NCBI GenBank assembly: GCA_009779135.1
Contig: WREW01000003.1
Location: forward strand, 27,661-91,660
Length of the DNA stretch: 64,000 nucleotides
From: Alphaproteobacteria bacterium
GTDB taxonomy: Bacteria; Pseudomonadota; Alphaproteobacteria; UBA9219
Direction of reading: 5' to 3'
The notes under the pieces were generated by a model that did no database searches, was not told the DNA's origin, and saw nothing but the letters and a program-made list of their open reading frames with translations. Below, in pieces: positions 24,839 to 34,655 of the stretch. Every line of letters begins with the position of its first letter. Position 1 is the stretch's first letter. The translations under genes and the position numbers were made by a program.

Positions 24839-26068
24839 ATGCTGGAATCTGTACTCAACTGGATCGACCAAAACGCGCGGCTTGTTGTTGAGCTGCAGCG
24901 CTTGCTCGTGCAAATCCCCGCTTTGGGGCCAGAGAGCGGCCATCAGGGCGAAGAAGAAAAAGCGCAGGCGCTGAAAATCTGGATGGCGCAAAACGGCCTT
25001 CCGCCCGCCTTGGAAATCAACGCGCCTGACGCGCGGGTGGCAAGCGGACAAAGGCCCAGTTTGATCCTGCGCACAGAAGGGCAGGACAACAGCCGCAGCT
25101 TGTGGATTCTTTCACATCTCGATGTGGTCGATGCCGGCGACAAAACCGCTTGGGACACAGATCCCTTTACGCTTCACATTGATGAAGATCAGGACACTTT
25201 GCGCGGGCGTGGCGTTGAAGATAATCATCAGGGCATTGTGGCCGGTCTTCTTCTTGCCAAGGCTTTGACGGATCTTAACATCCGCCCGCCTTTTTCTTTG
25301 GGGCTGATTATGGCCGCCGAAGAAGAAACAGGCAGCCATTTCGGCATGGAATATCTGACCAAAAACCACGCCGCGCTTTTTCAAAAAGATGATCTTTTTA
25401 TTGTGCCCGACTTCGGCGCGGAAGATGGCCGCATTATCGAAATCGCGGAAAAAGGGATTTTATGGCTTAAAATCATCTTCACAGGCCGCGCGACGCACGG
25501 CTCTTTGCCTCATAAAGGAATCAACAGCCTCAGCGCCATGGCAACCTTTATCGTCAAAGCGCAGGAGCTTTCCGCTGTTTTTAAAACGCAGGATTCTCTT
25601 TTTGATCCGCCTGTTTCCACCTTTGTGCCGACAAAAGTAGAAAATAATGTCGCCAGCATCAACATCCTTCCGGGACGCGATGTCGTCCATTTTGATTGCC
25701 GCTTGTTGCCGAGCGTAAGCATTGATGATGCGCTGGCGGCCTTTCAATCCATCGGCGATGAGGTGAAGGCACAATATGGCGTTCAGATTGATTATGAAAT
25801 TGTGCAACGTCTTGATCCCGCCCCCATCACCCCGCGCGATGCGCCCGTTCTTTTGAAGCTTGAGCGCGCCTTGGAACAGGAAGGCATCAAAAACCCCGTT
25901 TTGCAGGGGCTTGGCGGCGGTACCATGGCGGCTTTCATCCGCAAAATAGGGCATCCGGCGCTTGTGTGGTCAATGATCTACGACAACCCCCACACGGCCA
26001 ACGAGCGCGCAAGCATCCGGCTGATTCAAAAAACAACGCGCATTCTTGCTAGGATGCTTTTAGCGTAA
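24839..26068 (+). CDS. M20 family metallopeptidase (ArgE/DapE-like)
   Basis: WILSHLDVVDAGD, GRGVEDNHQGIVAGLL, AAEEETGSHFGMEYL, ATHGSLPHKGINSL. Confidence 0.88.
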   Translation: MLESVLNWIDQNARLVVELQRLLVQIPALGPESGHQGEEEKAQALKIWMAQNGLPPALEINAPDARVASGQRPSLILRTEGQDNSRSLWILSHLDVVDAGDKTAWDTDPFTLHIDEDQDTLRGRGVEDNHQGIVAGLLLAKALTDLNIRPPFSLGLIMAAEEETGSHFGMEYLTKNHAALFQKDDLFIVPDFGAEDGRIIEIAEKGILWLKIIFTGRATHGSLPHKGINSLSAMATFIVKAQELSAVFKTQDSLFDPPVSTFVPTKVENNVASINILPGRDVVHFDCRLLPSVSIDDALAAFQSIGDEVKAQYGVQIDYEIVQRLDPAPITPRDAPVLLKLERALEQEGIKNPVLQGLGGGTMAAFIRKIGHPALVWSMIYDNPHTANERASIRLIQKTTRILARMLLA

Positions 26069-27191
26069 TCAAAGTGACCTCGCCCTTTTTCGTCCTCATG
26101 GGCGGGCCCCAAAAGCCCGCGCCGCGATTGACGTAAAGCGAAAGCCCGTCCACATCATAAAGCCCTGACGTGTAGGTCTGGAAGAAATGAATCAGAAGCG
26201 TAAAAGGAAAAAACTGTCCCGCATGCGTGTGGCCGGATAATTGCGCATCAAACCCCGCGCGCTGCGCCATGCGCGCAAGCACCGGCTGGTGAGAGAGCAA
26301 GATCTTGCCCGAATCCTCAGGCGCTCCCGCAAGAGTCTGGAAAGGATCCGGCACGCGAAAACCCCAGCGCGCCACAACAGGATCTACAACGCCCGCCACC
26401 ACAAGCTTTTGCCCGTCTCTTTCAAGCACGACATGCTCTTCTTGTAAAACCCGTATGCCCATGGCGCGCAAAGTCTCGATCCAGCCGCGCGGATCTCTGA
26501 AATATTCATGATTGCCCATGACAAAATAAATCCCCAAAGGCGCGTGCAAAGCCTTAAAAGGTTCTATGGCATCTTTAAGGGCCGCAGCTGTATCATCGGC
26601 AAGATCGCCGGTGATGACAATCATGTCAGGCTTAGCCGCTATCACCATATCCACAATGGTCTGAGAAAAATCGCGCCCCAGAAACGGCCCCAGATGCACA
26701 TCGCTGATCTGCGCGATGGTCACCCCGTCAAAGGCAGCCGGTAAATGCCTTACCGGCATCGTCACGCGCACAAGCTCCAATCTTCCGCCGTGATAAAGCG
26801 CCATCCCCCCCGCAAGGGCCGTTGTGATAAGAATGCCCGCAAGCGTGACATAGCCCGCCGCCTTGCCAATCTGAAACCCGCTGCTCGTGCGCGCCAGAAA
26901 CCAAAGAACATCAAACGCCGCCGTAATAACGAACATGGCGCCGCAAATCCCCAAAACCACATAAGAAAGATAAGCAAGGCCGCGAAAAAACGGCGTATCC
27001 AAACCAGAATCGGAAAGATGATAAAAATGCGTCAACACCGGCGCAACAATCTGCAAGGCCCAAAGAAAGAAAAATAATCCGAAAACAGCCGCGCTGATCG
27101 CAATCCCGGGGGGAAACCGCAAGCGCCAGCTGCTGGCCGTATAAATATTGGCGACTGTCACGACGAAAAAAACAAAAAAAGCGAACTTCAT
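26049..27191 (-). CDS. membrane-anchored metallophosphoesterase
   Basis: N-terminal TM segments; IAQISDVHLGPFLG, VITGDLADDT, VMGNHEYFRD, LSGHTHAGQFFP. Confidence 0.9.
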   Translation of the reverse strand: MKFAFFVFFVVTVANIYTASSWRLRFPPGIAISAAVFGLFFFLWALQIVAPVLTHFYHLSDSGLDTPFFRGLAYLSYVVLGICGAMFVITAAFDVLWFLARTSSGFQIGKAAGYVTLAGILITTALAGGMALYHGGRLELVRVTMPVRHLPAAFDGVTIAQISDVHLGPFLGRDFSQTIVDMVIAAKPDMIVITGDLADDTAAALKDAIEPFKALHAPLGIYFVMGNHEYFRDPRGWIETLRAMGIRVLQEEHVVLERDGQKLVVAGVVDPVVARWGFRVPDPFQTLAGAPEDSGKILLSHQPVLARMAQRAGFDAQLSGHTHAGQFFPFTLLIHFFQTYTSGLYDVDGLSLYVNRGAGFWGPPMRTKKGEVTLITLKAS

Positions 27192-27269
27192 GCGCGCATC
27201 CTTCTTTGAAAGAAGGCCCTAATATGACCGGACTTGCCAGTCTTTTCAAATCCTTTTATGCTCAAGCTT

Positions 27270-27974
27270 ATGATGCAGTTTTTCAAAAACATTGTTGTCT
27301 TGACCGGCGCAGGAATCTCGGCGGAATCAGGCGTTCCGGTCTTTCGCGGCGAAGATGGGCTTTGGCACGGACGGCGCGTTGAAGATGTCGCCACACACGA
27401 AGCCCTGCGCCGCGATCTTTGGGGTGTCAACGGCTTTTTCAATGAATTACGCCGCTTTGTGCATGCGATCGAGCCCAATCCGGCCCATCTTGCGCTCAAG
27501 CGTCTTGAAGAGCATTACGGCAACCGTTTTCTTCTGGTGACGCAAAACATAGACCCGCTTCACCAGCGCGCGGGATCTAAACGCCTGATCACCATGCACG
27601 GACAATTGCAAAGCGCGCTCTGCACACAATGCGGTGCGCGCGCGCCTTTTTACAAAGACATCGCGCAGGACACGCCTTGCCCTTCCTGCGGAAAAACATC
27701 CTGCCTGCGTCCGGATATCGTCCTGTTTAACGAACAACCCTACGAGATGAATGTAATCATAGAGGCCTTGCTGGCCTGCGATCTCTTTATAGCCGTGGGC
27801 ACGTCAGGCTTTGTCTATCCGGCAGCAGGTTTTGTGGATATTGCGCGTCAATGCGGCGCGCATACCATCGAAGCCAATCTCACGCAAACTGAATGCTCGC
27901 CCTTGTTCAAGGAAAAATGCATAGGCCCCGCCGGCCAAACTCTCCCCGCCCTTGTCGAACGTCTTTTGGCCTAA
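27270..27974 (+). CDS. cobB: NAD-dependent protein deacylase (sirtuin)
   Basis: NIVVLTGAGISAESGVPVFRGEDGLW, TQNIDPLHQRAGS, MHGQ, CxxC zinc pairs. Confidence 0.92.
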   Translation: MMQFFKNIVVLTGAGISAESGVPVFRGEDGLWHGRRVEDVATHEALRRDLWGVNGFFNELRRFVHAIEPNPAHLALKRLEEHYGNRFLLVTQNIDPLHQRAGSKRLITMHGQLQSALCTQCGARAPFYKDIAQDTPCPSCGKTSCLRPDIVLFNEQPYEMNVIIEALLACDLFIAVGTSGFVYPAAGFVDIARQCGAHTIEANLTQTECSPLFKEKCIGPAGQTLPALVERLLA

Positions 27975-27986
27975 CAGGAATCACCC

Positions 27987-28838
27987 ATGACCAACATCGA
28001 AAAAACCCGCACGCTTGCAAATAATCTGACTATCCCCACCATCGGTTTCGGAACTTGGAAAATCGAAGAAGGCGAAACAGCTGAACGCTCTGTCCACGAG
28101 GCGATCAAGGCCGGCTATACCCTGATCGACACAGCCACCATCTACGGCAACGAAGCCAGCGTTGGCCGCGCCATCAAGCAAAGCGATGTCCCGCGCGAAA
28201 ATCTTTTCATCACCACCAAACTTTGGAACAGCGAGCGCGGCTACGACAAAACCCTGCGCGCCTTTGAAGATTCGCTAAAATTGCTCCAGCTTGACGTTTT
28301 GGATTTGTACCTCATCCACTGGCCCGCCGCACGCGGCCCCAAAGAAGAATGGGCCAAAACAAACGCACAAACATGGCGCGCTTTTGAAACACTTTACAAG
28401 GATGGCCTCATCAAGGCCATCGGCGTAAGCAACTTCAAACCGCACCATCTCACAGCCCTTATGGAGCAGGCCGAAATCAAACCCATGGTCAATCAGATCG
28501 AGTTCCACCCCGGCTTTCGTCAGGAAGCAACCTATGATTTTTGCAAAAAGGAAAACATCATCATTGAAGCTTGGGCCCCCCTCGGCACAGGCCGCATGCT
28601 CAAGAACGAAACGCTTGAAGCTTTTGCGAAAAAATACGGAAAATCCGTGGCGCAGCTTTGCATCCGCTGGTGCCTTCAAAATGAAACGATTCCCCTCCCC
28701 AAATCGGTTCACGAACAGCGTATCAGGGAAAATCTTGCCGTCTTCGACTTTGAAATCAGTGAAGACGATATGGCCCTCATCAACAGCATGCCCGATTTCG
28801 GAAGCTCAGGCGCAGACCCCGACACGGTCACGTTCTAG
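27987..28838 (+). CDS. aldo/keto reductase
   Basis: IPTIGFGTWKI, YTLIDTATIYGNEASVGRAI, LDLYLIHWP, IGVSNFKPHHL. Confidence 0.92.
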   Translation: MTNIEKTRTLANNLTIPTIGFGTWKIEEGETAERSVHEAIKAGYTLIDTATIYGNEASVGRAIKQSDVPRENLFITTKLWNSERGYDKTLRAFEDSLKLLQLDVLDLYLIHWPAARGPKEEWAKTNAQTWRAFETLYKDGLIKAIGVSNFKPHHLTALMEQAEIKPMVNQIEFHPGFRQEATYDFCKKENIIIEAWAPLGTGRMLKNETLEAFAKKYGKSVAQLCIRWCLQNETIPLPKSVHEQRIRENLAVFDFEISEDDMALINSMPDFGSSGADPDTVTF

Positions 28839-29618
28839 GCGAGGTTTGCAAAAATGATGGGTCAACAGCCCCACAAAAACGCCGAAAACAAGCCCGGCGG
28901 TCACATCTGAAATATGGTGCATGGAAAAATAAATCCGCGAAAATCCTACAAGAGCAACAATCAAACCCAAAAACAAAGAAAGTAAAACCTGCGCATACCG
29001 GTTAGCCAAAACGAAGGCCGCGCCGGAAATCTCCGCCGTATGACCGGAAGGAAAAGCATGAAAGCCCCCCCTGAGACTGAGAGGCATATAAGGAACTCCC
29101 TCAAGACCAAGCGAAGGCCTCGGCCTGCCTACGGCGATTTTGACCACATGCACAAGCAGGGATGAAACCAAAATCTGCACAGCCGCAAACACCAGCACAA
29201 ACCGGATCAAACCCTTGTTTTTGCGAAACAAACCAAACACAAGCAAAGCCGTATAAACGAGATAAAGCCCAAAGTTCATCCAATTTGTAAAGAACCGCAT
29301 CACGCGCGTTACAAGAGGATGCTGCACCTCACGCGCCTTGAAATAAAGCGTGACATCATGACCGGTGCCGATAAACACCGCCAAAAAACAAAGCAGCAGA
29401 ACCAACGGCAAAAGACAGAGCAGCTGGTGGCGCCACGGATAGCTGCGTAAAGTATGGATGATGGCTTGTCGCATGGCCTGCATTATAGTACATTTTCCCC
29501 TCCTGCCGAGAGGAATAATAATGAGCAAAAAAGCAAAACCGCCCAAAGATGACGCGCCCGCCAAAAAGCGCCGCGCAGAGCCCCCTATCCCGAACTTCAT
29601 GGATATAAGCGGCGTCAA
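28806..29618 (-). CDS. phosphatase PAP2 family protein
   Basis: KIAVGRPRPS ... FPSGHTAEISGAAF ... SRIYFSMHHISDVTAGLVFG. Confidence 0.88.
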   Translation of the reverse strand: MTPLISMKFGIGGSARRFLAGASSLGGFAFLLIIIPLGRRGKCTIMQAMRQAIIHTLRSYPWRHQLLCLLPLVLLLCFLAVFIGTGHDVTLYFKAREVQHPLVTRVMRFFTNWMNFGLYLVYTALLVFGLFRKNKGLIRFVLVFAAVQILVSSLLVHVVKIAVGRPRPSLGLEGVPYMPLSLRGGFHAFPSGHTAEISGAAFVLANRYAQVLLSLFLGLIVALVGFSRIYFSMHHISDVTAGLVFGVFVGLLTHHFCKPRLERDRVGVCA

Positions 29619-29841
29619 TGACTATGTCCGCTTAACAAAAAAACCAGCAAAGCTGTTCTGGCTGAACTTCTACGCCGGCGTAGCCCGAGGCCTCGGTTTC
29701 ACCGTAGGAACCGCCGTAGTTCTGGCCATCGTGTACAAAATCCTAAGCCACCTGATATCCATGAACATCCCCTATCTTACAGAGATGCTCAGAAACTTCA
29801 TCGAGATGATCCAGAATGGCGCAGGGGGTTTTGATAAATAG
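29521..29841 (+). CDS. small membrane protein (DUF5665-like)
   Basis: C-terminal VARGLGFTVGTAVVLAIVYKILSHLISMNIPYL hydrophobic pattern. Confidence 0.65.
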   Translation: MSKKAKPPKDDAPAKKRRAEPPIPNFMDISGVNDYVRLTKKPAKLFWLNFYAGVARGLGFTVGTAVVLAIVYKILSHLISMNIPYLTEMLRNFIEMIQNGAGGFDK

Positions 29842-29848
29842 CTGACGG

Positions 29849-30328
29849 TTAGAAGGAGCCCTTTTCCACAGAGAAATTGGCATAAGACTTATAAGATTCC
29901 GGCTCAAACACGAGAACAGAAAAATCCCCGCCATCCTTCCCATCCGGATAATACATCACCCACGAGTCATCCCAAAGAGCATCCTTCACGGACGCATCCA
30001 AAACCTCGCGCACCCGCCCCATCAAAAGAAGCCCGTGAAACTGCTGGTCATAAGCATATAAAGACGCCTTGTCCTCCGCGCGGATCTGCCCAATCTTATC
30101 CGAAGACGTATTGGTGATAATCAAAATACGATCATCCCCCTTAAAAAACCCAACAAGATGCGGCGCAATGCCCCCGTTGCGTATATTGATAACCGCCCGC
30201 ATCTGAGGCGCACCATCATCGCCGATCGTGCCAAGCATAAGAACGGCTTGCTTATCCAGAAAAGCAAGAGCGTCGGTTTTGTTCATGGGCAAGATTGCTC
30301 CCTTTTGTGATTCTAACTTCATAACCAA
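29849..30328 (-). CDS. pyridoxamine 5'-phosphate oxidase family protein
   Basis: LDKQAVLMLGTIGDDGAPQMRAVINIRNGG..., split-barrel flavin-reductase-like pattern. Confidence 0.78.
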   Translation of the reverse strand: MVMKLESQKGAILPMNKTDALAFLDKQAVLMLGTIGDDGAPQMRAVINIRNGGIAPHLVGFFKGDDRILIITNTSSDKIGQIRAEDKASLYAYDQQFHGLLLMGRVREVLDASVKDALWDDSWVMYYPDGKDGGDFSVLVFEPESYKSYANFSVEKGSF

Positions 30329-30438
30329 TAAATCTGCCCCAAAGCCTGTCTTGACCGTACTGCATAATCGACTCTGTACCGAACATGACAGACTTCATCA
30401 CGAATTCTATGTGTGAATCCACGATATTTGAAGCTAAC

Positions 30439-30515
30439 TGGTCGGGGCAGCGGGATTTGAACCCACGACCCCCAGTCCCCCAGACTGATGCGCTACCAGG
30501 CTGCGCTATGCCCCG
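30439..30515 (-). tRNA. tRNA-Pro(GGG)
   Basis: Reverse complement CGGGGCATAGCGCAGCCTGGTAGCGCATCAGTCTGGGGGACTGGGGGTCGTGGGTTCAAATCCCGCTGCCCCGACCA, cloverleaf with CCA. Confidence 0.95.
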
Positions 30516-30551
30516 ACCTTTGAAGTTTCGCGCACTATAGTCAGGTTGGCC

Positions 30552-31505
30552 TTACAAAGCAATATCAAGATCAAACAAGGGCGTCGAAAGATAACGCTCG
30601 CCTGTGTCGGGCAGGATGATGACCAGCGTTTTGCCTTCCATTTCAGGACGGCGTGCCACCAGAAATCCGGCGGCCATCGCCGCGCCTGCGGAGATTCCGG
30701 CTAATATCCCTTCTTTTTGTGCTAATAAGCGGGCGGCGTGCAGGGCTTCTTCTTCGCTGATGGCGATGATCTCATCCAGCTTTGTTTTGTTGACCAGAGG
30801 CGGAAAGAAGTTTGCGCCGATCCCTTGAATGCCGTGCGCGCCCGCCTTGCCGCCGGAAAGGACGGGGCTGCTTTTCGGCTCGACCGCTATAATCTGGATG
30901 GCGGGGTTTTTTTCTTTGAGATAGGCGCTGACCCCTTCAATCGTGCCGCCTGTGCCTACGCCGATGATGGCGGCGTCAACCTTGCCGCCTGCGTCATCCC
31001 ATATTTCTTTGGCCGTTGCTTCATAATGAATGCGCGGACCGACAGGATTTTCAAATTGCCGCAGCATAAAGGCGTTTTCGGTTTGCGCGACAATCTCGTG
31101 CGCTTTGTCAATCGCGCCTTGCATGCCGTCTTCTCCTTTGGTCAGCACGATTTGCGCGCCCAGAAAGGCGAGCAGTTTGCGCCGCTCGGCCGACATGGTT
31201 TCCGGCATTGTCAAAATAAGCTTGTAGCCTTTGATCGCCGCGATAAAGGCAAGGCCGATGCCTGTATTGCCGGAGGTCGGTTCTACAAGCGTAAAGCCGG
31301 ATTTGATGTGGCCCTTGCTTTCCGCATCTTCCACCATGGCGCGGGCCAGACGGTCTTTGATAGAAGAAAGCGGGTTAAAGGATTCAATTTTGGCCAGAAG
31401 CGTAGCGTTGCTTTGCATAAAATGCTCAAGCCGTTTCAGCCTTACCAAAGGCGTTGAGCCTGTTGTTTCGATCAGACTTTCATAGATTTTGCCGCGTGAT
31501 GTCAT
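30552..31505 (-). CDS. cysK: cysteine synthase A (O-acetylserine sulfhydrylase)
   Basis: NPLSSIKDRLARAMVEDAE, EPTSGNTGIGLAFIAAIKGY, GTGGTIEGVSAYLKE, ILAGISAGAAMAA; internal Met used as start. Confidence 0.93.
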   Translation of the reverse strand: MTSRGKIYESLIETTGSTPLVRLKRLEHFMQSNATLLAKIESFNPLSSIKDRLARAMVEDAESKGHIKSGFTLVEPTSGNTGIGLAFIAAIKGYKLILTMPETMSAERRKLLAFLGAQIVLTKGEDGMQGAIDKAHEIVAQTENAFMLRQFENPVGPRIHYEATAKEIWDDAGGKVDAAIIGVGTGGTIEGVSAYLKEKNPAIQIIAVEPKSSPVLSGGKAGAHGIQGIGANFFPPLVNKTKLDEIIAISEEEALHAARLLAQKEGILAGISAGAAMAAGFLVARRPEMEGKTLVIILPDTGERYLSTPLFDLDIAL

Positions 31506-33334
31506 TTTGTTTTCTTGCCGGATTCGAGTTTTTGCACCTTGTTTTGATCGAACCACCACAAGCTTGTGATGTCGAGACCGTATTTCGGCGCAAGCGCAGG
31601 CTGGCCGAACTTGTCCCAATAAGCGATGCGGTAAAAGCGGCTGTTCCAATGCGGGATCACATAATGGCCCCACAGCAAAACGCGGTCAAGCGCGCGCGTG
31701 GCGGTGATAAGCTCAGATCTGTTTTGGGCGTGGATCAGTTTTTCGATCAAGGCATCCACGACCGGATCTTTGATGCCTATAATATTGCGGCTTCCTTTCT
31801 GGTCTGCTTTGGCGGAAGACCAGAAATCAAGCTGCTCATTCCCCGGCGAAAGAGACTGACCAAAGACGGATGTTGTCATGTCAAAGTCAAAGGAGTCCAT
31901 GAGATTTTGGTACTGCGCCGTATCCACAATGCGCAAATTGGCCTTGATCCCGAGACGCTCGAGATTGCGCAGAAAGGGTTGAACCCAGCGCTCGAATAAA
32001 TTGGAGCTTTCCAGAATCTCAAAAGTGAGAGGATTGCCTTGTTGATCGACTCGTTTTCCGTTTTTCATAACCCATCCCGCTTGTTCAAGCAGGGTTGAGG
32101 CTTTCAGAAGATTGTCGCGGACGTCGCCGGAGCCGTCTGTTTGCGGTGGCTCATAAACCTGCTCAAACACTTCTTTGGGGAGTTGGTCGCGGAAAGGCTC
32201 CAGCAATTTAAGTTCCTCCGGCGAAGGCAGGCCGATGGCCGCCAGTTCGGCATTGGCAAAATAGCTTTTGGTGCGGCTGTAGGCGCCATAGGCCAGCGTT
32301 TTATTGCCCCACTCAAAATCAAAAGCCAGCGTGATCGCCTGCCGTACGCGCGGGTCTTTAAAAATAGGCCGCCTTATGTTGAAGAAAAATCCCTGCATGC
32401 CTGCGGGAAGCGCGTTCGGGATTTCTGCGCGTATAATATGGCCTTGCTTGACCGCCGGCGAGGTGTAGGCGGTTGCCCAGTTCTTGGCGATGTTTTCAAA
32501 TCGATAGTCATATTTGCCCGCGAAAAAACCTTCAAGCGCAACGGTGGCGTCACGGTAATAGTCAACAGTGATGCGATCGAAATTATAGCGTCCTTTGTTG
32601 ACGGGGAGGTCTTTGCCCCACCAGTCGGAAACTCGTTTATATGTGATGGAGCGCCCGGGCGTGACCTGTTCAATCTGGTAAGGGCCGCTGCTTAGGATGG
32701 GCTCGAGCGTTGTGGCGGCGAAGTCTTTGCCTTGCCAAAAGCTCTTCGAAAACACCAGCATTTGTCCGATAATCAAAGGAAGCTCAGCATTGCCGCTTTT
32801 GTGGAAGGTGAACTTGACGTTGTGCGGACTCAGGCATTCGGCTTTGGCGACATCTTTATAATAGCTGCGGTAAAAGGGGTGGCCTTTGTCGCGCAGGACT
32901 TCAAAGGAAAAAACCACGTCTTCGCAACGGATGGGCATGCCGTCATTGAAACGCGCTTCATCCCGCAGAACATAAGACACCCAGCTTTTATCCGGTGCGA
33001 CTGTGACGCTTTGGGCGATGCGGCCATATTGGCTGAATGGTTCGTCCAGAGCGCTTTCCATCAGGGTTTCAAAAACAAGGCTTGATTCCGCCGCCGGACG
33101 GCCTTTGAGTGTATAAGGGTTAAGCGTATCAAACCCGCCAATGGTGGCCAGCCGCAAAACGCCGCCTTTGGGAGCCTCGGGATTGGCATAATCAAAATGC
33201 GTAAAGTCAGGCGCGTATTTCAGTTTTTCATGCAAAGCAAGGCCATGCAGATTTTCTGCGCGCGCGCTTGCGGCGGTGAAGATGACAAAAAAACATAAGC
33301 CCAGAAACAGGCTGATCCTGTAATTTTTAAACAT
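31502..33334 (-). CDS. extracellular solute-binding protein, YejA-like (peptide ABC transporter SBP)
   Basis: signal peptide; HGLALHEKLKYAPDFTHFDYANPEAPKGGVLRLATIGGFDTLNPYTLKG. Confidence 0.85.
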   Translation of the reverse strand: MFKNYRISLFLGLCFFVIFTAASARAENLHGLALHEKLKYAPDFTHFDYANPEAPKGGVLRLATIGGFDTLNPYTLKGRPAAESSLVFETLMESALDEPFSQYGRIAQSVTVAPDKSWVSYVLRDEARFNDGMPIRCEDVVFSFEVLRDKGHPFYRSYYKDVAKAECLSPHNVKFTFHKSGNAELPLIIGQMLVFSKSFWQGKDFAATTLEPILSSGPYQIEQVTPGRSITYKRVSDWWGKDLPVNKGRYNFDRITVDYYRDATVALEGFFAGKYDYRFENIAKNWATAYTSPAVKQGHIIRAEIPNALPAGMQGFFFNIRRPIFKDPRVRQAITLAFDFEWGNKTLAYGAYSRTKSYFANAELAAIGLPSPEELKLLEPFRDQLPKEVFEQVYEPPQTDGSGDVRDNLLKASTLLEQAGWVMKNGKRVDQQGNPLTFEILESSNLFERWVQPFLRNLERLGIKANLRIVDTAQYQNLMDSFDFDMTTSVFGQSLSPGNEQLDFWSSAKADQKGSRNIIGIKDPVVDALIEKLIHAQNRSELITATRALDRVLLWGHYVIPHWNSRFYRIAYWDKFGQPALAPKYGLDITSLWWFDQNKVQKLESGKKTK

Positions 33335-33345
33335 AAGAGATCCCC

Positions 33346-33960
33346 TTAGGCCTTGTAGGCCACGACCATCAGCCAGCGCTCATCACTGCCCATAACACCC
33401 GGGGCTTCTTCAATGTCCCATCGCGCATAGCCCGTGTTTTGCAGTATGCGCTCGAGATCCGCGCGCGTCCATAGCGCATAATAACGCGGCGCGCCTAAAT
33501 GGGAGCTTGTCCAGCCTTCGCCCTCGCCCTTTTTCAGCGTGAAGGCAAAACGGCCCTTTTTGTCCAGCGCCGCAAGAACTTTGCTTGTGACCAAAATCGC
33601 GTCATCGCGCGTGAAATGAGGCAGCACCGCGTTGGCCAGAATAAGATCGTGACAGCCGATGATGGGATCAAGAATGGCATTATGCACATAGGCTTGAAAC
33701 CCCTTATCCAGAAGATGGATGACGAAAGAAGGCGCAGCGTCGGTGCAGGTGATGTCATAGCCGAGCGATTCGATATAGTCGGCATCCGCGCCGTCGCCGC
33801 TTCCGATCTCATAAAGCCGCGCGTTTAAAGAAAGGTTGGCCAGCGCCTTGTCGAGCCATTTTTTGGCCGAGCCCTCCGGCGCGAGAGGTGCTTTTTCAAT
33901 ATAAAGGCCGCGTTTTTCTTCGTAACTTTTGAGCGTTTTTTGATGGGTCGCCGGGATCAC
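33346..33960 (-). CDS. class I SAM-dependent methyltransferase
   Basis: ARLYEIGSGDGADADYIESLGYDITCTDAAPSFV motif I region. Confidence 0.82.
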   Translation of the reverse strand: MIPATHQKTLKSYEEKRGLYIEKAPLAPEGSAKKWLDKALANLSLNARLYEIGSGDGADADYIESLGYDITCTDAAPSFVIHLLDKGFQAYVHNAILDPIIGCHDLILANAVLPHFTRDDAILVTSKVLAALDKKGRFAFTLKKGEGEGWTSSHLGAPRYYALWTRADLERILQNTGYARWDIEEAPGVMGSDERWLMVVAYKA

Positions 33961-34126
33961 GAAGTATCTCCTTGGTTGTTATCGATTACTCAGGCTACCA
34001 TAAAAAGGTAGGCAAGGCCAAGAAAAACCGTCTTGGCCGAAAAGTGAAAAACTGTTTGATTGTGGAGAACAAAAAGGTTAAAAACAGCCTTCTTAAATAG
34101 TGTTAATGTTAAGATATATCTCAAGC

Positions 34127-34219
34127 GGAAGGGTGGCCGAGTGGTTGAAGGCGCTCGCCTGGAAAGCGGGTGTGGGGCGTTGAGCCTTACCGTGAGTTCG
34201 AATCTCATCCCTTCCGCCA
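34127..34219 (+). tRNA. tRNA-Ser(GGA)
   Basis: GGAAGGGTGGCCGAGTGGTTGAAGGCGCTCGCCTGGAAAGCGGG...CCCTTCCGCCA with long variable arm, CCA encoded. Confidence 0.95.
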
Positions 34220-34529
34220 GTATTTTCAGGCCACAGAGCGTGGTTTGGTTTTCATGCGGGAATTACCCCGACATTTCAAAATGTTCCCCCTGTATCGGAT
34301 GCTCTGTTGCGACGTGAAACCAAGCTACGCCCCCAAAATCTGGCCGCTCAGGGCCGAAATTCTCTGGAGGCCGATTGGCTAGTTTGGTTTTGGAAGATTC
34401 CGAGTCGGGAAATCGAACTTGAGAGCGCCCAGCGTAGCGGCGTGATTCTACATATGTGCGAATCATGTGATATTGTTCTCTCCTTAAAAAGGTTAGGAAC
34501 CACAAGTTTTGGTTGCTAGGATTATAGGA

Positions 34530-34655
34530 ATGACAAGAAAACGCGCCGATTTTTCTGAGCTGACCAAAAGGGAACTTGTGAGGCGAGTTAATGTGTTTTC
34601 GCATAACCGCAACGACTATTCTAAAAATAAGGGGCGTAGATGGCCAATATCATAG
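34530..34655 (+). CDS. small hypothetical ORF (41 aa), overlaps the start of the AAA_13 ATPase
   Basis: MTRKRADFSELTKRELVRRVNVFSHNRNDYSKNKGRRWPIS; stop lies 16 nt inside the downstream gene, consistent with translational coupling. Confidence 0.4.
   Translation: MTRKRADFSELTKRELVRRVNVFSHNRNDYSKNKGRRWPIS

Noticed and set aside
28806-28838. 33-bp antisense overlap between the aldo/keto reductase and PAP2 genes as regulatory
   Set aside because: Convergent tail overlaps of this size are common in compact genomes; no further signal.
34127-34219. tRNA-Ser as integration site for the 34.5-47.5 kb accessory region
   Set aside because: No integrase gene and no second copy of the tRNA-Ser 3' end were found by eye in this region, so integration there is not supported.
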